Positions 1 through 8,488 are shown, counted from the first letter of the stretch. The stretch: 28,781 nucleotides of DNA from CAYVCG01 sp964449985 (GCA_964449985.1 CAYVCG010000025.1:1-28781); one strand, 5' to 3'. Made by a program: numbers and translations. Notes: generated from the letters alone by a model not told the origin.

Positions 1-1
1 G

Positions 2-211
2 AGAAACAGACAAGAGCATGAAGTGGCAAACTTGTTATATGATTCTGTAACAAGCAGCTCTTTTAACAAGAAAAGCATTCGTATAATTGATGATGAAACA
101 GAGGCGCTAAAACATGCGATGGCTCGTGCTAAAAAGAATGATTTAATTGTCGTCTTATATGAGAAAATGGAACCGCTTTTGAAAATGGTAAAAGGCGAGG
201 ATGTATCATAG
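2..211 (+). CDS. C-terminal end of a cyanophycin synthetase-like Mur ligase (partial, 5' end outside window)
   Basis: The reading frame is open from the left edge and ends at a TAG at 209-211, so this is the last ~69 codons of a gene that begins outside the window. The residues R-N-R-Q-E-H-E-V, then IRIIDDETEALKHAMARA, then DLIVVLYE match, from memory, the end of the Mur-ligase domain of cyanophycin synthetase (CphA), where a strand-helix-strand unit of the form I-x-D-E-x-E-A-L...A-x-x-x-D-L-I-V-V closes the fold. CphA polymerises Asp-Arg dipeptide storage polymer from ATP, aspartate and arginine. An internal GTG at 23 could be misread as a start, but no ribosome site precedes it and the homology continues upstream. 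Another Mur ligase (MurC/FolC type) cannot be excluded from this tail alone. Confidence 0.65.
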   Translation, partial: RNRQEHEVANLLYDSVTSSSFNKKSIRIIDDETEALKHAMARAKKNDLIVVLYEKMEPLLKMVKGEDVS

Positions 212-218
212 ATATTAG

Positions 219-254
219 GCTTTGTGGAGTGTTTGGCTTCACAAAGCTTTTTTT
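219..254 (+). terminator. Rho-independent terminator after the Mur ligase gene
   Basis: A perfect 8-bp stem, GCTTTGTG (219-226) with CACAAAGC (240-247), closes a 13-nt loop and is followed at once by seven T (248-254). It lies 7 nt after the stop codon and ends the upstream operon. Confidence 0.9.
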
Positions 255-346
255 GTGTGGTTTAGCAATTACAAAAATAGGTTTCAAATGACAATAACAG
301 TTATAAAAAAAGTCAAGAAAATGGTATTTTGTGTCATGATAGTTGC

Positions 347-375
347 TTGATATATTAGTGTTTATATTATATAAT
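347..375 (+). promoter_or_regulatory. Near-consensus sigma-A promoter
   Basis: TTGATA (347-352) and TATAAT (370-375) are separated by 17 nt. The -10 box is buried in an inverted repeat (360-384). No intact long gene follows directly; the next clear gene begins at 684 and has its own promoter. Confidence 0.65.
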
Positions 376-384
376 AATATAAAC
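360..384. repeat. 11-bp inverted repeat over a -10 box (possible operator)
   Basis: GTTTATATTAT (360-370) and ATAATATAAAC (374-384) are perfect reverse complements around a 3-nt centre. The repeat covers the -10 box at 370-375, a place where a bound repressor would block transcription. The sequence is very AT-rich, so chance is possible. The regulator is unknown. Confidence 0.45.
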
Positions 385-496
385 GGCATATAAATTTTTG
401 GTTAAGTTGTATATTTTTAAATCAGGAGGGATTTGGAGATTAATTAAATAATGAATGAGTTACTGCAAAATTTATTTATCAGAGAGGAGGAATATC

Positions 497-556
497 ATCA
501 AAAAAGTGTTATAAGTGATGTTTGTTGTTTCTTTGATTTTTTATGCGGCTACTTAG
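497..556 (+). pseudogene. Possible decayed signal-peptide start of a lost secreted protein
   Basis: After a strong ribosome site AGAGGAGG (483-490) the sequence reads I-K-K-V-L-stop-V-M-F-V-V-S-L-I-F-Y-A-A-T-stop. Changing ATC to ATG at 497 and TAA to TTA at 512 would give a classical signal peptide of the type MKKVLLVMFVVSLIFYAAT. It lies downstream of the promoter at 347-375. I read it as the remnant of an exported protein gene whose body is gone. The rest of 255-683 holds only promoters and this remnant. A 37-codon frame (451-564) overlaps it but has a poorly spaced ribosome site. Confidence 0.3.
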
Positions 557-605
557 TCACTTAAACCAATATGCGCCATATTTTGCCCCGAAGTTTAATA
601 CAGCA

Positions 606-634
606 TTGACATCTGATCAATGCAAGTGTAAAAT
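606..634 (+). promoter_or_regulatory. Sigma-A promoter of the rhamnosidase gene
   Basis: TTGACA (606-611), a 17-nt spacer and TAAAAT (629-634) form an almost ideal housekeeping promoter about 50 nt upstream of the start codon at 684. Confidence 0.8.
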
Positions 635-683
635 TATATAGTATAAGTATACAAATAATTAATATAAAGAGGAGATGTTGAGA

Positions 684-3600
684 ATGAAAGTGTTTAAAAA
701 GCCTATAGCGCTTCTGATGGTTGCATGTATGTTTTTCTCTGTTATGACATACATGCCCTTGCTTGCTCAGAAGGCTGGCCTTATCGTGCAAAACCTGAAA
801 ACGGAATATTTAAAGGATCCTTTAGGGATTGACTCAAAATCACCAAAATTCAATTGGCAGCTAGATTCAGACGTGCGCGGTGTTTTACAGACCGCATATG
901 AAGTAACAGTTTATAAAACCGCCCCAAGCGGCGAAGTAGTTTGGAATTCTGGCAAAGTTGTATCAAACGAATGCATGAACATTAAATATGCAGGAAAAGC
1001 ATTAGAGCCATCAACCCGTTATTACTGGTCTGTAAAAGCGTGGGACAATTATGGCAATTCTGCCGTTTCTGAAGAAGCTTTTTTTGAAACAGGGCTTATG
1101 GATTCCGGCTGGTCTAATGCAAAATGGATCGAAGGCTCAATGACAAGAAAGGCTAGCGAAGGCGACGTTCTGCATTACAAAATCGAAACGGATATGACAA
1201 TAACTAGAGACAATGCAGGCATAATATTCTCCTTTAAAGATTCTGGCAATTTATATCTCTGGTCATTTGTTACATCTTTGGCTAATCCTTTGTTAAGAAG
1301 GCATCAGTATGTCAACGGTTCTGCTGCCGTGCAGGATGTAAACTTGACAGGAATGTTTTCAAAGGCTGATTTATTAAACAAGCAACATCATATTACTATT
1401 GAAGTTAACAGCGGCATAATAAAAACATGGATTGACGATACTCTTATTGATACATATACAGACACCAGTGGCAACCTTGTCGACGGCTATATTGGATTAA
1501 GAACATACGGTGCGGAGCGCGCATACTTTGATAATTTTGTTGTAACATCATACATTAATGACGTTCCAACTATTACTTTTGATGCAAATTTTGAAGACGG
1601 AAAAAATCCATTCTTTGGTGGGACTATCGTAAACGTTGGCGGCAATAATAAGCTTGATGTTGGCAACGTTGGCGGAGAAAACAGAGTTTTAAACGTTCAG
1701 TTGAACGACGCATTGCCGATTTTCCGCAAGGATTTTAGCTTGAATAAACCTATCAAACAGGCTCGTATGTATGTATCAGGTCTTGGCGTTTATGAAGTGC
1801 ATATAAACGGAAAAAACATTTCGGAAAACGTTTTAGAGCCGATCGAATCAGAATTCAATAAAAAGATTTTCTATTCGACTTATGATGTAACAGGTTTGCT
1901 GACAGAAGGGGACAATGCAATAGGAGCGATGATCGGAAACGGCATTTATAACGTCCCGGCGACTCCTGGTAGATATCAGAAGTTGGTCGAAACAAAAGGA
2001 ACACCAAAGCTTATTGCAAATCTTACGATAACATATGAAGATGGTCAGACAGAAACTATTGTTACCGATCAAAGCTGGCTGACAACAAGCGGCCCAATAA
2101 CATTCTCTGGCTGGTATGGCGGAGAGGATTTTGATGCTCGCCTTGTTAAAGAAAATTGGGATAAACCGGGTTGCGACACATCGTTCGGATGGTTTAACGC
2201 AGGTTTGGCAAGAGTTCCAGCAGGCAAGCTTCAAGCAAGAATAACAAATCCTATAGGCATATCAGAAGTTCTTAAAGCTGTTAAGGTTACTAAAATCTCT
2301 GATAGTGTTTATGTTTTTGATATGGGAAGGAACTTTGCTGGTTGGCCTGAGATAACGATTTCAGGTGAAGCAGGAACAAAAATCACAATGTGGCCAAGCG
2401 AACATTTAAATGCAAACGGCACGGTCAATCAAGGCTCAACAGGTAGCCCTATATGGGATTCATACACGCTTAAAGGCGATGGCGTTGAGGTTTGGCATCC
2501 GCAGTTTGTTTATCACGGGTTTAGATATCTTGAGGTAAGAGGGTTAACAACTCCGCCTACAACTGATATGATAAAGGGTTATGTTCTTCGCAACTTGAAT
2601 GAAAAAATCGGTTCTCTGGATACTTCCAGCGAAGTCATAAACCAAATCCATACGATTATCAATCGTTCGGTTGAAAGTAATATGTATTCTGTTTTAACTG
2701 ACTGCCCGCATAGAGAAAAGCTGGGTTGGCTTGAGGTTAGTCATTTGATGTATGATTCTATGGCATATAACTATGATATAGCGGCTTGGATGGGTAAAAT
2801 ATCAGCTGATATGACTGATGCGCAAACGGCTGACGGCCTTGTGCCGGATATTGCTCCGGAATATACTGTGTTTGGCGGAGGATTCCGTGATGATCCAACA
2901 TGGGGCGGAGCGGTTGTGTTTGATCCGCTCTATTCATATCAGACTTATGGGGATACAGATGTTTTGGCTCGTGCTTATCCAACGATGGTCAAATATATGG
3001 ATTATCTTAAAACAAAAGAAAATAACTATTTGTTAAACCATGGCCTTGGAGACTGGGGTGCGTATGACGGTTCCACACCTCTTGGCTTGGTAGTTAGCTC
3101 AACGTATTATTCATTGGCAAAAGCTATGGAACAGATTTCGTCTATCTTAGACAAACCTGCCGAAGCTGCTGATTATGCTGGATTGGCTGAAAACATCAAA
3201 GCTGCATTTAATAAGCAATATTTTAATGAGAATACATTAAAATACGGCTCAGGTAGCCAATCAAGCTATGCTGCTGCTTTATTCGCAGGGCTTGTTCCTG
3301 ATGAATATTTTGATATTATTTTAGATCAACTTGTTGGTGCTGTCGAGGTTAGAACAAATCATCTTAGCACAGGTGAGGTTGGATTAAAATTCATGTTCGA
3401 TGCCTTGGCAAAGAATGGAAGATCCGACGTTGTTTACAAAATGGCAAGCAACAAGACAATGCCGAGCTATTGGTATTTCATCGAAAATGGTGCGACTTCA
3501 TTGCCGGAATTCTGGGATATGAATGCTTCGCAAAACCATGCAATGATGGGACATATTGAAAACTGGTTCTTTGAATCTCTGGCTGGTATACAAAACGGCG

Positions 3601-4985
3601 GCATAGCGTATAAAGATATCGTTATTGACCCATATATACCTAGCGATCTTGAATATGTAAATGCAACAACTATGACTATGTTTGGCAATGTTACATCCAG
3701 CTGGACTCGTAACGCAGAAGGTATAGTAACGCTTGATATAGCAATACCGGCTAACACAACTGCAAAAGTTCGTTTGCCATATGCCAAGAATTTCGTGGTT
3801 TTAGAAGGTGGAGTTCCTGCTGATACGGCTGAAAATGTTAAATTCATCGGTGTTCAGGGTGAAAAGGCCGTTTATGAGGTTGGCTCAGGCAAATACTCAT
3901 TTACAGCAAAGATAGTTGATCCGGTATTCTATAACGTCAAATTCACCACAAACGCTAAAGGCGCGGTATTAAAGATAAACGGAAAGACAGCAAATCTTCC
4001 TTACGAAATAACGTTTAAAGAGGATTCTGTTATTAATGCTGAGCTTATTACTTATTATAACGAGGATATATTTGCAGCATGGGAAGGCATTCCTGAAGGA
4101 GCTGTCATTGACAAAAATAAGATTTCGTTTACTGTAAATGGAAATGTTGATGTGAATGCAAAGACTATTAGTATTTCAAGAGAGAATCTTGCTTACAAAA
4201 AGGCTGTTACCGTATCAAGCCAGCTTAATTATCCACCAACATGGACGGCAAGCAACATCACTGACGGCTACAGAAAGAACAGCACCGCAGGCGGCATTGG
4301 ATACACTACAGACGTGCTTACAAAAACTTTATCAACACCGCACAACATCACTATTAATCTTGGCTCTGTTCAAGAATTTAGCAGGGTTATTATGTTCCCA
4401 AGAGGGGATGGGGCGGCTACTGCAACAGGAGGAGTGCCTAACTTCCCAAGCACATTTGAAATCCAGGTAAGCAATAATGGCACAAACTTTACAACTGTCA
4501 AAAAGGTATCTGGTCATTCGCCGAAAGGCTTTGAGGGCCAAGTGTTTGACTTTGATAAGGTTTCAGCGCAATATATTCGCATTTCTATTACTGTTTTGGG
4601 CGAAATAGCGATGGGTGAGGGCGTTGCAAACGCTTATAGAATCCAGCTTGCTGAGATAGAAGTTTATAATTATGAACGCTTTATGCCATATAAGCTATAT
4701 AACTTTGCGCAGGATGGAAACAATATTAGCATAAATATAGCTTCCACTATTTCAGACAAACTGAAATTCTCAGGAGCAATTGCAAAATGTGCCCTTTATG
4801 ATGATAATGGCGCATTAGTATGGTATGATAGTATTGGTAATATAGATTTGGGCGATATAGATGGAGATGTTAACCTATCGTTTGATATTCCTGAACAATA
4901 TGATAGCGGCAAAATAAAGATTTTCTTATGGGATGCAAACAACGTTCCTATAGCTGTTTCTTATAGTACTGATTTTGAAATCTAG
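684..4985 (+). CDS. Secreted alpha-L-rhamnosidase, GH78, with C-terminal F5/8 type C domain
   Basis: This predicted 1433-residue exported enzyme releases L-rhamnose from plant or microbial glycans. I place the start at ATG 684 because AGAGGAG (668-674) is 9 nt upstream; the ATG at 675 touches that site and is unlikely. Residues 1-29 form a signal peptide (K-x-x-K-K, then a hydrophobic run to LLAQ). A fibronectin-like N-terminal domain (~35-135), a concanavalin-like region (~140-290), the GH78 beta-sandwich N domain (~345-520) and the (alpha/alpha)6 barrel (~640-985) follow. The barrel shows DCPHREKLGW (D673, E678) and SLPEFWD with E942 at the place of the GH78 general base. The third acidic residue of many GH78 enzymes (GWTGD) is GWLEV here. 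A F5/8 C (CBM32-like) domain spans ~1167-1331, and a beta-rich tail ends the protein. It has its own promoter and stands alone. Substrate linkage cannot be read from sequence. Confidence 0.93.
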   Translation: MKVFKKPIALLMVACMFFSVMTYMPLLAQKAGLIVQNLKTEYLKDPLGIDSKSPKFNWQLDSDVRGVLQTAYEVTVYKTAPSGEVVWNSGKVVSNECMNIKYAGKALEPSTRYYWSVKAWDNYGNSAVSEEAFFETGLMDSGWSNAKWIEGSMTRKASEGDVLHYKIETDMTITRDNAGIIFSFKDSGNLYLWSFVTSLANPLLRRHQYVNGSAAVQDVNLTGMFSKADLLNKQHHITIEVNSGIIKTWIDDTLIDTYTDTSGNLVDGYIGLRTYGAERAYFDNFVVTSYINDVPTITFDANFEDGKNPFFGGTIVNVGGNNKLDVGNVGGENRVLNVQLNDALPIFRKDFSLNKPIKQARMYVSGLGVYEVHINGKNISENVLEPIESEFNKKIFYSTYDVTGLLTEGDNAIGAMIGNGIYNVPATPGRYQKLVETKGTPKLIANLTITYEDGQTETIVTDQSWLTTSGPITFSGWYGGEDFDARLVKENWDKPGCDTSFGWFNAGLARVPAGKLQARITNPIGISEVLKAVKVTKISDSVYVFDMGRNFAGWPEITISGEAGTKITMWPSEHLNANGTVNQGSTGSPIWDSYTLKGDGVEVWHPQFVYHGFRYLEVRGLTTPPTTDMIKGYVLRNLNEKIGSLDTSSEVINQIHTIINRSVESNMYSVLTDCPHREKLGWLEVSHLMYDSMAYNYDIAAWMGKISADMTDAQTADGLVPDIAPEYTVFGGGFRDDPTWGGAVVFDPLYSYQTYGDTDVLARAYPTMVKYMDYLKTKENNYLLNHGLGDWGAYDGSTPLGLVVSSTYYSLAKAMEQISSILDKPAEAADYAGLAENIKAAFNKQYFNENTLKYGSGSQSSYAAALFAGLVPDEYFDIILDQLVGAVEVRTNHLSTGEVGLKFMFDALAKNGRSDVVYKMASNKTMPSYWYFIENGATSLPEFWDMNASQNHAMMGHIENWFFESLAGIQNGGIAYKDIVIDPYIPSDLEYVNATTMTMFGNVTSSWTRNAEGIVTLDIAIPANTTAKVRLPYAKNFVVLEGGVPADTAENVKFIGVQGEKAVYEVGSGKYSFTAKIVDPVFYNVKFTTNAKGAVLKINGKTANLPYEITFKEDSVINAELITYYNEDIFAAWEGIPEGAVIDKNKISFTVNGNVDVNAKTISISRENLAYKKAVTVSSQLNYPPTWTASNITDGYRKNSTAGGIGYTTDVLTKTLSTPHNITINLGSVQEFSRVIMFPRGDGAATATGGVPNFPSTFEIQVSNNGTNFTTVKKVSGHSPKGFEGQVFDFDKVSAQYIRISITVLGEIAMGEGVANAYRIQLAEIEVYNYERFMPYKLYNFAQDGNNISINIASTISDKLKFSGAIAKCALYDDNGALVWYDSIGNIDLGDIDGDVNLSFDIPEQYDSGKIKIFLWDANNVPIAVSYSTDFEI

Positions 4986-4997
4986 AAAAAATATTAT

Positions 4998-5020
4998 GGG
5001 CGTCGCAAAATGCGGCGCCC
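4998..5020. terminator. Bidirectional terminator between the convergent rhamnosidase and protease genes
   Basis: A 10-bp GC-rich stem (4998-5007 with 5011-5020, one G-U pair) closes an AAA loop. The minus-strand side continues into a TATTTTTTC tract; the plus side has only ATTTTC. It sits 12 nt after one stop and 7 nt after the other. Confidence 0.75.
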
Positions 5021-5027
5021 CCATTTT

Positions 5028-5855
5028 CTATTGGGTTGTCGTGTTGGAGTTGCTCTTTTTTCTTTCACGCTTTGGTTGTGCCTTAGATTTTTCGGTTTCT
5101 GTGTTTTTTTTAGACCGATCTTCTTCGATTAGTTTATAAAGCATTTCCATTGCGTCGTTAAGTCCGCCTGTGGCATCTATGAGGTTTTCCCTCACGGCTT
5201 CTTCTCCAATCAATATAGTGCCCACATCAAGAACCAGCTTTTCTGTATCCAACATGATTTCTCTAAGGCGTTCTTTTTTTATGCGTGAGTTGCGGACTAT
5301 GAATTCTAAAATGCGTTCTTGCATTTTGTTGAAATAATCATACGTTTGTGGAGCACTTATAACAGTTCCGTTCATACGGACAGGGTGAATCGTCATTGTT
5401 GCGCTGGGTGCGATAAAAGAATAACGCGCAGCAACGGCCAGAGGTACGCCGATTGAATGCCCGCCGCCAATAACAAGTGATACTGTCGGCTTTCCGACAT
5501 TTGAAATAAGCTCAGAAATAGCAAGCCCGGCTTCAACATCACCGCCGACTGTGTTTAAAACGATAAGCAAGCCATCTATTTCAGGGTTTTCTGATATTAA
5601 AAGCAGTTGTGGTATAACATGCTCGTATTTTGTTGTTTTATTTGTTGGAGGCATCATAACATGCCCTTCAATCTGCCCAATGATGTTAAGATAGCTTATA
5701 TTGCCGCGTGGGTTTTTCTTGCTTTTGTCTGGCAATATCATTTGGCCGTATTCCTTTAAAAAATCTGGCTTTCCCAAAACATCTATTTGCTGTGGCTGTA
5801 TCGGGAGTTTTTCTGGGCCTTTTTCATCCATATATAACTCATGTTCAATATCCAT
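5028..5855 (-). CDS. tepA: ClpP-like serine protease of the TepA (YmfB) family
   Basis: A 275-residue cytoplasmic protease of the ClpP/crotonase fold, related to Bacillus TepA, which has been linked to protein export and small acid-soluble spore protein turnover. The core runs from ~53 to 230: NISYLNIIGQIEGH, the substrate strand LLIVLNTVGGDVEAGLAISE, the nucleophile elbow GGGHSIGVP (S134), the catalytic His in ATMTIHPVR (H157) and a probable Asp in LVLDVGTILIG (D210). The last ~28 residues are charged and disordered (KKNTETEKSK...), unusual for ClpP itself, and the first ~50 form a TepA-type extension. The start is ATG 5855: GGGAGGGA lies just upstream (complement of 5861-5868), while the in-frame TTG at 5870 overlaps that site. 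It is monocistronic and convergent with the rhamnosidase gene. Confidence 0.85.
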   Translation of the reverse strand: MDIEHELYMDEKGPEKLPIQPQQIDVLGKPDFLKEYGQMILPDKSKKNPRGNISYLNIIGQIEGHVMMPPTNKTTKYEHVIPQLLLISENPEIDGLLIVLNTVGGDVEAGLAISELISNVGKPTVSLVIGGGHSIGVPLAVAARYSFIAPSATMTIHPVRMNGTVISAPQTYDYFNKMQERILEFIVRNSRIKKERLREIMLDTEKLVLDVGTILIGEEAVRENLIDATGGLNDAMEMLYKLIEEDRSKKNTETEKSKAQPKRERKKSNSNTTTQ

Positions 5856-5960
5856 TTTTTTCCCTCCCAAAATTATTTAAACTTACCGAGTTTATTATTA
5901 TCTTTAAATTATTATAAAATACATGCCGATATAGTTTGTGGATTGATTCATACAATTTTG

Positions 5961-5969
5961 TGATATAAT
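5961..5969 (+). promoter_or_regulatory. Extended -10 promoter for the DHH phosphoesterase operon
   Basis: TG at 5961-5962 followed by TATAAT (5964-5969) forms an extended -10 element. The only -35 candidate, TTGATT at 5943-5948, is at a short 15-nt spacing, which fits reliance on the TGn element. The start codon at 6020 is 50 nt downstream. Confidence 0.55.
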
Positions 5970-6019
5970 ATAAAAGAAGTGTGAATAATATATTTATTAA
6001 ATCTTGGGGGTTTTTAGTT

Positions 6020-6961
6020 ATGAGATTGCTTACAAGAAGTGATTTTGACGGTTTAGCGTGCGGAGCTCTTTTAACGCATTTGGGAATGATAGACGATTAT
6101 AAATTCGTGCATCCAAAGGATATTCAAGATGGGCTTGTAGAAGCTACAGACAACGATATCCTTGCAAATATCCCCTATATAAAGGGCTGTAAGCTTTGGT
6201 TTGATCATCACGCAAGTGAGTTGGAGCGCTTGGGGGAAGATCTTGTGTATGAGGGTGAAACTAGGAAAGCTCCGAGCGCAGCTAGGGTTATTTATGATTA
6301 TTATGGCGGTGCGGAAAGGTTCCCAGGGTTTGATGCTATGATAAAGGCTGTCGACAAAGTCGACTCGGCTGATTTGACAAAGGATGAGATTCTGGTTCCG
6401 TCTGGATGGGTTCTTTTGGGATTTATTATGGATCCGAGAACAGGTTTGGGTCGCTTTAGAAACTTTACAATAAGCAATTATGAGCTTATGGGTATTTTGA
6501 TGGAGGCTTGTGGAACAAAGACAATCGAAGAGATTTTAGCTATGCCGGATGTTGCGGAAAGGGTCAATCTTTATTTTGAGCAGGATGTTTTATTTAAACA
6601 AATGCTCCTTGATCATACAAGAATTGCAGATAACATTATTATTACGGATTTAAGGAATGTAGAAACGATTTATACAGGAAACAGATTCTTATTATATAGC
6701 CTGTTTCCTATGCAGAATATTTCTATTTGGATAGTGGACGGCAGAGGAAAACAAAATTGTCCTATAGCTGTTGGTCATAGCGTTATAAATAGGACATGCC
6801 GTACAAATGTCGGCAGCTTGCTATTAAAATACGGTGGCGGCGGTCATCCGCAAGTTGGAACATGCCAGGTAGCTTATGATGATGCCGATAGAGTTATTGA
6901 AGAATTGGTTAAGAAGATGAGAGAGGATAATATACCGAACCATATTGATTTTGGAGGTTGA
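6020..6961 (+). CDS. DHH-family phosphoesterase (exopolyphosphatase/nano-RNase-like)
   Basis: A 313-residue cytoplasmic DHH/DHHA1 protein. The DHH metal site is visible: TRSDFDG (D8, D10; most relatives have DHDG), LWFDHHASE (D62, H63, H64) and AVDKVDSAD (D112 region). The glycine-rich DHHA1 substrate motif GGGGHPQVGTC lies at ~272-282. Family members hydrolyse short RNAs, pAp or cyclic dinucleotide products, and some are annotated as exopolyphosphatases; the substrate here is not decidable. The start is ATG 6020, with GGGGG (6006-6010) 9 nt upstream; a GTG at 5981 has no ribosome site. The next gene's ribosome site lies within the last codons of this one, so the two are probably co-transcribed. 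Confidence 0.85.
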   Translation: MRLLTRSDFDGLACGALLTHLGMIDDYKFVHPKDIQDGLVEATDNDILANIPYIKGCKLWFDHHASELERLGEDLVYEGETRKAPSAARVIYDYYGGAERFPGFDAMIKAVDKVDSADLTKDEILVPSGWVLLGFIMDPRTGLGRFRNFTISNYELMGILMEACGTKTIEEILAMPDVAERVNLYFEQDVLFKQMLLDHTRIADNIIITDLRNVETIYTGNRFLLYSLFPMQNISIWIVDGRGKQNCPIAVGHSVINRTCRTNVGSLLLKYGGGGHPQVGTCQVAYDDADRVIEELVKKMREDNIPNHIDFGG

Positions 6962-6966
6962 GGCTT

Positions 6967-7974
6967 GTGATTTCTCATAATATTAAGGTTATCATTCTTT
7001 CACAAGACAATAATTATAAGAACTTGCTGTCACGCGAATTGAGAAATGAAGGTGACCTTGATGTTATATCAACTCCTTTAAATTTATCACAGGCTTATCC
7101 TTTTTTAATAAACACTCCAAACTGCGCTCTTATAATAGACGTTTTAACAATACAGCTGACTGAAGAAAATGTTAAGGCGATGTTAAAGCAGTTTAAAATT
7201 ACGATAATAATTGCAGGCCACAGTACGCAGGTTAATTTTGCTAATATCGGGATTAGCAATGTTATTCATAAACCTATCGGGGATAATAAAGTTGCTTGGG
7301 GTGTTTATTCAAGGGATGTTGTTAGAAGAATAAAGACATCTCCTCATTATATGCAAAAGACTGCGGGCATGGGGTTGCAGTCTGATGGAGCTTTTGTGGA
7401 CGATTTTAAGCATATTATTGCTATTGCATCGTCTACAGGAGGGACCGAAGCCCTTGTCGGGATACTAACAAAGCTTCCTCCCAATATGCCTGCTATTTTA
7501 ATAGTGCAACACATGCCTTCAGGTTTTACAAAGCTGTTTGCTGAAAGGCTCGACAAGCTTTGTAAAATAAAAGTTAAGGAAGCAGAAAACGGTGAATTTT
7601 TAAGAATGGGAACTGCATATATTGCTCCGGGGGATTTACATATGAGGCTTTGTAAAATCTCATCAAAATATGGCGTAGAAACGTTTTTTGGTGAAAAGTC
7701 AAACGGGGTAAGACCAGCGGCGGATATAACTTTTGCTTCTATTGCAAAGATTGCAGATTGCAAAAGAATAGTTGGCGTTGTGTTAACTGGCATGGGCGCG
7801 GATGGAGCAAAAGGGCTGTATGAATTACATGCAAAGGGCACAAAGGTAATAGCCCAAAACAAAGAAACTTGTGTTGTCTTTGGGATGCCTAAAGTTACAA
7901 TTGATATGGGAGCGGCTGATTTTATACTTCCGCTGGATGCTATTGCTGATAAACTAATACAGTTAACAGTATAA
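6967..7974 (+). CDS. CheB-type protein-glutamate methylesterase with divergent receiver domain
   Basis: A 335-residue protein with the two-domain layout of CheB, which removes methyl esters from chemoreceptor glutamates. The C-terminal domain (~145-335) keeps the catalytic triad: S156 in IASSTGG, H182 in VQHMPSGFT and D279 in LTGMGADGAKG. The N-terminal ~120 residues look like a weakened receiver: SQDN replaces the usual acidic pair (only D14), an Asp is present in LIIDVL (D58) and a lysine in HKPIG (K102). I choose GTG 6967, 9 nt after GGAGG (6953-6957); a TTG at 6958 abuts that site. No other chemotaxis gene is in the window, and the partner gene is a DHH phosphoesterase, so its substrate may not be a classical chemoreceptor of a neighbouring cluster. 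Confidence 0.85.
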   Translation: MISHNIKVIILSQDNNYKNLLSRELRNEGDLDVISTPLNLSQAYPFLINTPNCALIIDVLTIQLTEENVKAMLKQFKITIIIAGHSTQVNFANIGISNVIHKPIGDNKVAWGVYSRDVVRRIKTSPHYMQKTAGMGLQSDGAFVDDFKHIIAIASSTGGTEALVGILTKLPPNMPAILIVQHMPSGFTKLFAERLDKLCKIKVKEAENGEFLRMGTAYIAPGDLHMRLCKISSKYGVETFFGEKSNGVRPAADITFASIAKIADCKRIVGVVLTGMGADGAKGLYELHAKGTKVIAQNKETCVVFGMPKVTIDMGAADFILPLDAIADKLIQLTV

Positions 7975-8012
7975 TAATTTTATTTTATATAATCACAGGA
8001 GGAATGTAGTTT

Positions 8013-8435
8013 ATGGCAGTAAGCGTTTTTATTAATTTTAACGGAAATTGTAGAGAAGCGGTTGAGTTTTACAAAAATGTGTTTGGTTGTGATGAGCCAA
8101 AGTTTATGACGTATGGAGATATGCCGCCAAATCAAGATTTTCCGGCGTTGTCTGACGAACAGAAAAAGCTGATTCTTTATACAGAGCTTAAGATTTCGGA
8201 TAGCGTTATAATGTTGTCAGATACAACACCGTTTATGCATTTTGTAGAAGGTAATAATGTCAATATTACTGTTAGCAGTAAGGACATGGATCAGCTTAAG
8301 ACTTGGTTCGAACGCATGAAAGACGGTGCAGCTGTTCATATGGAATTGCAGAAAACATTTTGGAGCGATTGTTATGGAATGTTGGTTGATAAATTTGGTA
8401 TTCCATGGCAATTAAGCCATGAGAGCAATAAATAA
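8013..8435 (+). CDS. PhnB-like VOC-fold protein
   Basis: A 140-residue small cytoplasmic protein of the vicinal-oxygen-chelate fold, closest by eye to the PhnB/YjdN group (Pfam 3-dmu-9_3-mt). Typical parts are INFNGNCREAVEFYKNVFG at the start, the Y-G-D-M-P motif, ILYTELKISDSVIMLSD in the middle and SDCYGMLVDKFGIPWQL at the end. Members are metal-binding or dimeric proteins of unclear biochemical role, often called glyoxalase-like. AGGAGG (7999-8004) lies 8 nt upstream of the ATG. It follows cheB by 38 nt and may be read from the same transcript; a strong terminator follows. Confidence 0.85.
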   Translation: MAVSVFINFNGNCREAVEFYKNVFGCDEPKFMTYGDMPPNQDFPALSDEQKKLILYTELKISDSVIMLSDTTPFMHFVEGNNVNITVSSKDMDQLKTWFERMKDGAAVHMELQKTFWSDCYGMLVDKFGIPWQLSHESNK

Positions 8436-8456
8436 AGTTAAATATTAATTTTTACA

Positions 8457-8488
8457 AGCGTTGAGGAAATTGGCTCGGCGCTTTTTTT
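8457..8488 (+). terminator. Rho-independent terminator after the PhnB-like gene
   Basis: A 9-bp stem, AGCGTTGAG (8457-8465) with CTCGGCGCT (8474-8482), contains two G-U pairs, has an 8-nt loop and leads into a run of seven T (8482-8488). Confidence 0.88.

Noticed and set aside
451..564. 37-codon frame after AGGAGGG (424-430)
   Set aside because: The strong ribosome site is 20 nt from the ATG, too far, and the product has no recognisable feature.
675..683. Upstream ATG as start of the rhamnosidase
   Set aside because: It directly abuts the AGAGGAG ribosome site with no spacing; the ATG at 684 has a normal 9-nt gap and begins a better signal peptide.
3467..3847. Minus-strand frame of 126 codons inside the rhamnosidase gene
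   Set aside because: It overlaps the GH78 catalytic region on the opposite strand and has no motif or ribosome site.
7347..7862. 171-codon minus-strand frame opposite cheB
   Set aside because: Antisense to the conserved methylesterase domain; composition reflects the complementary codons.
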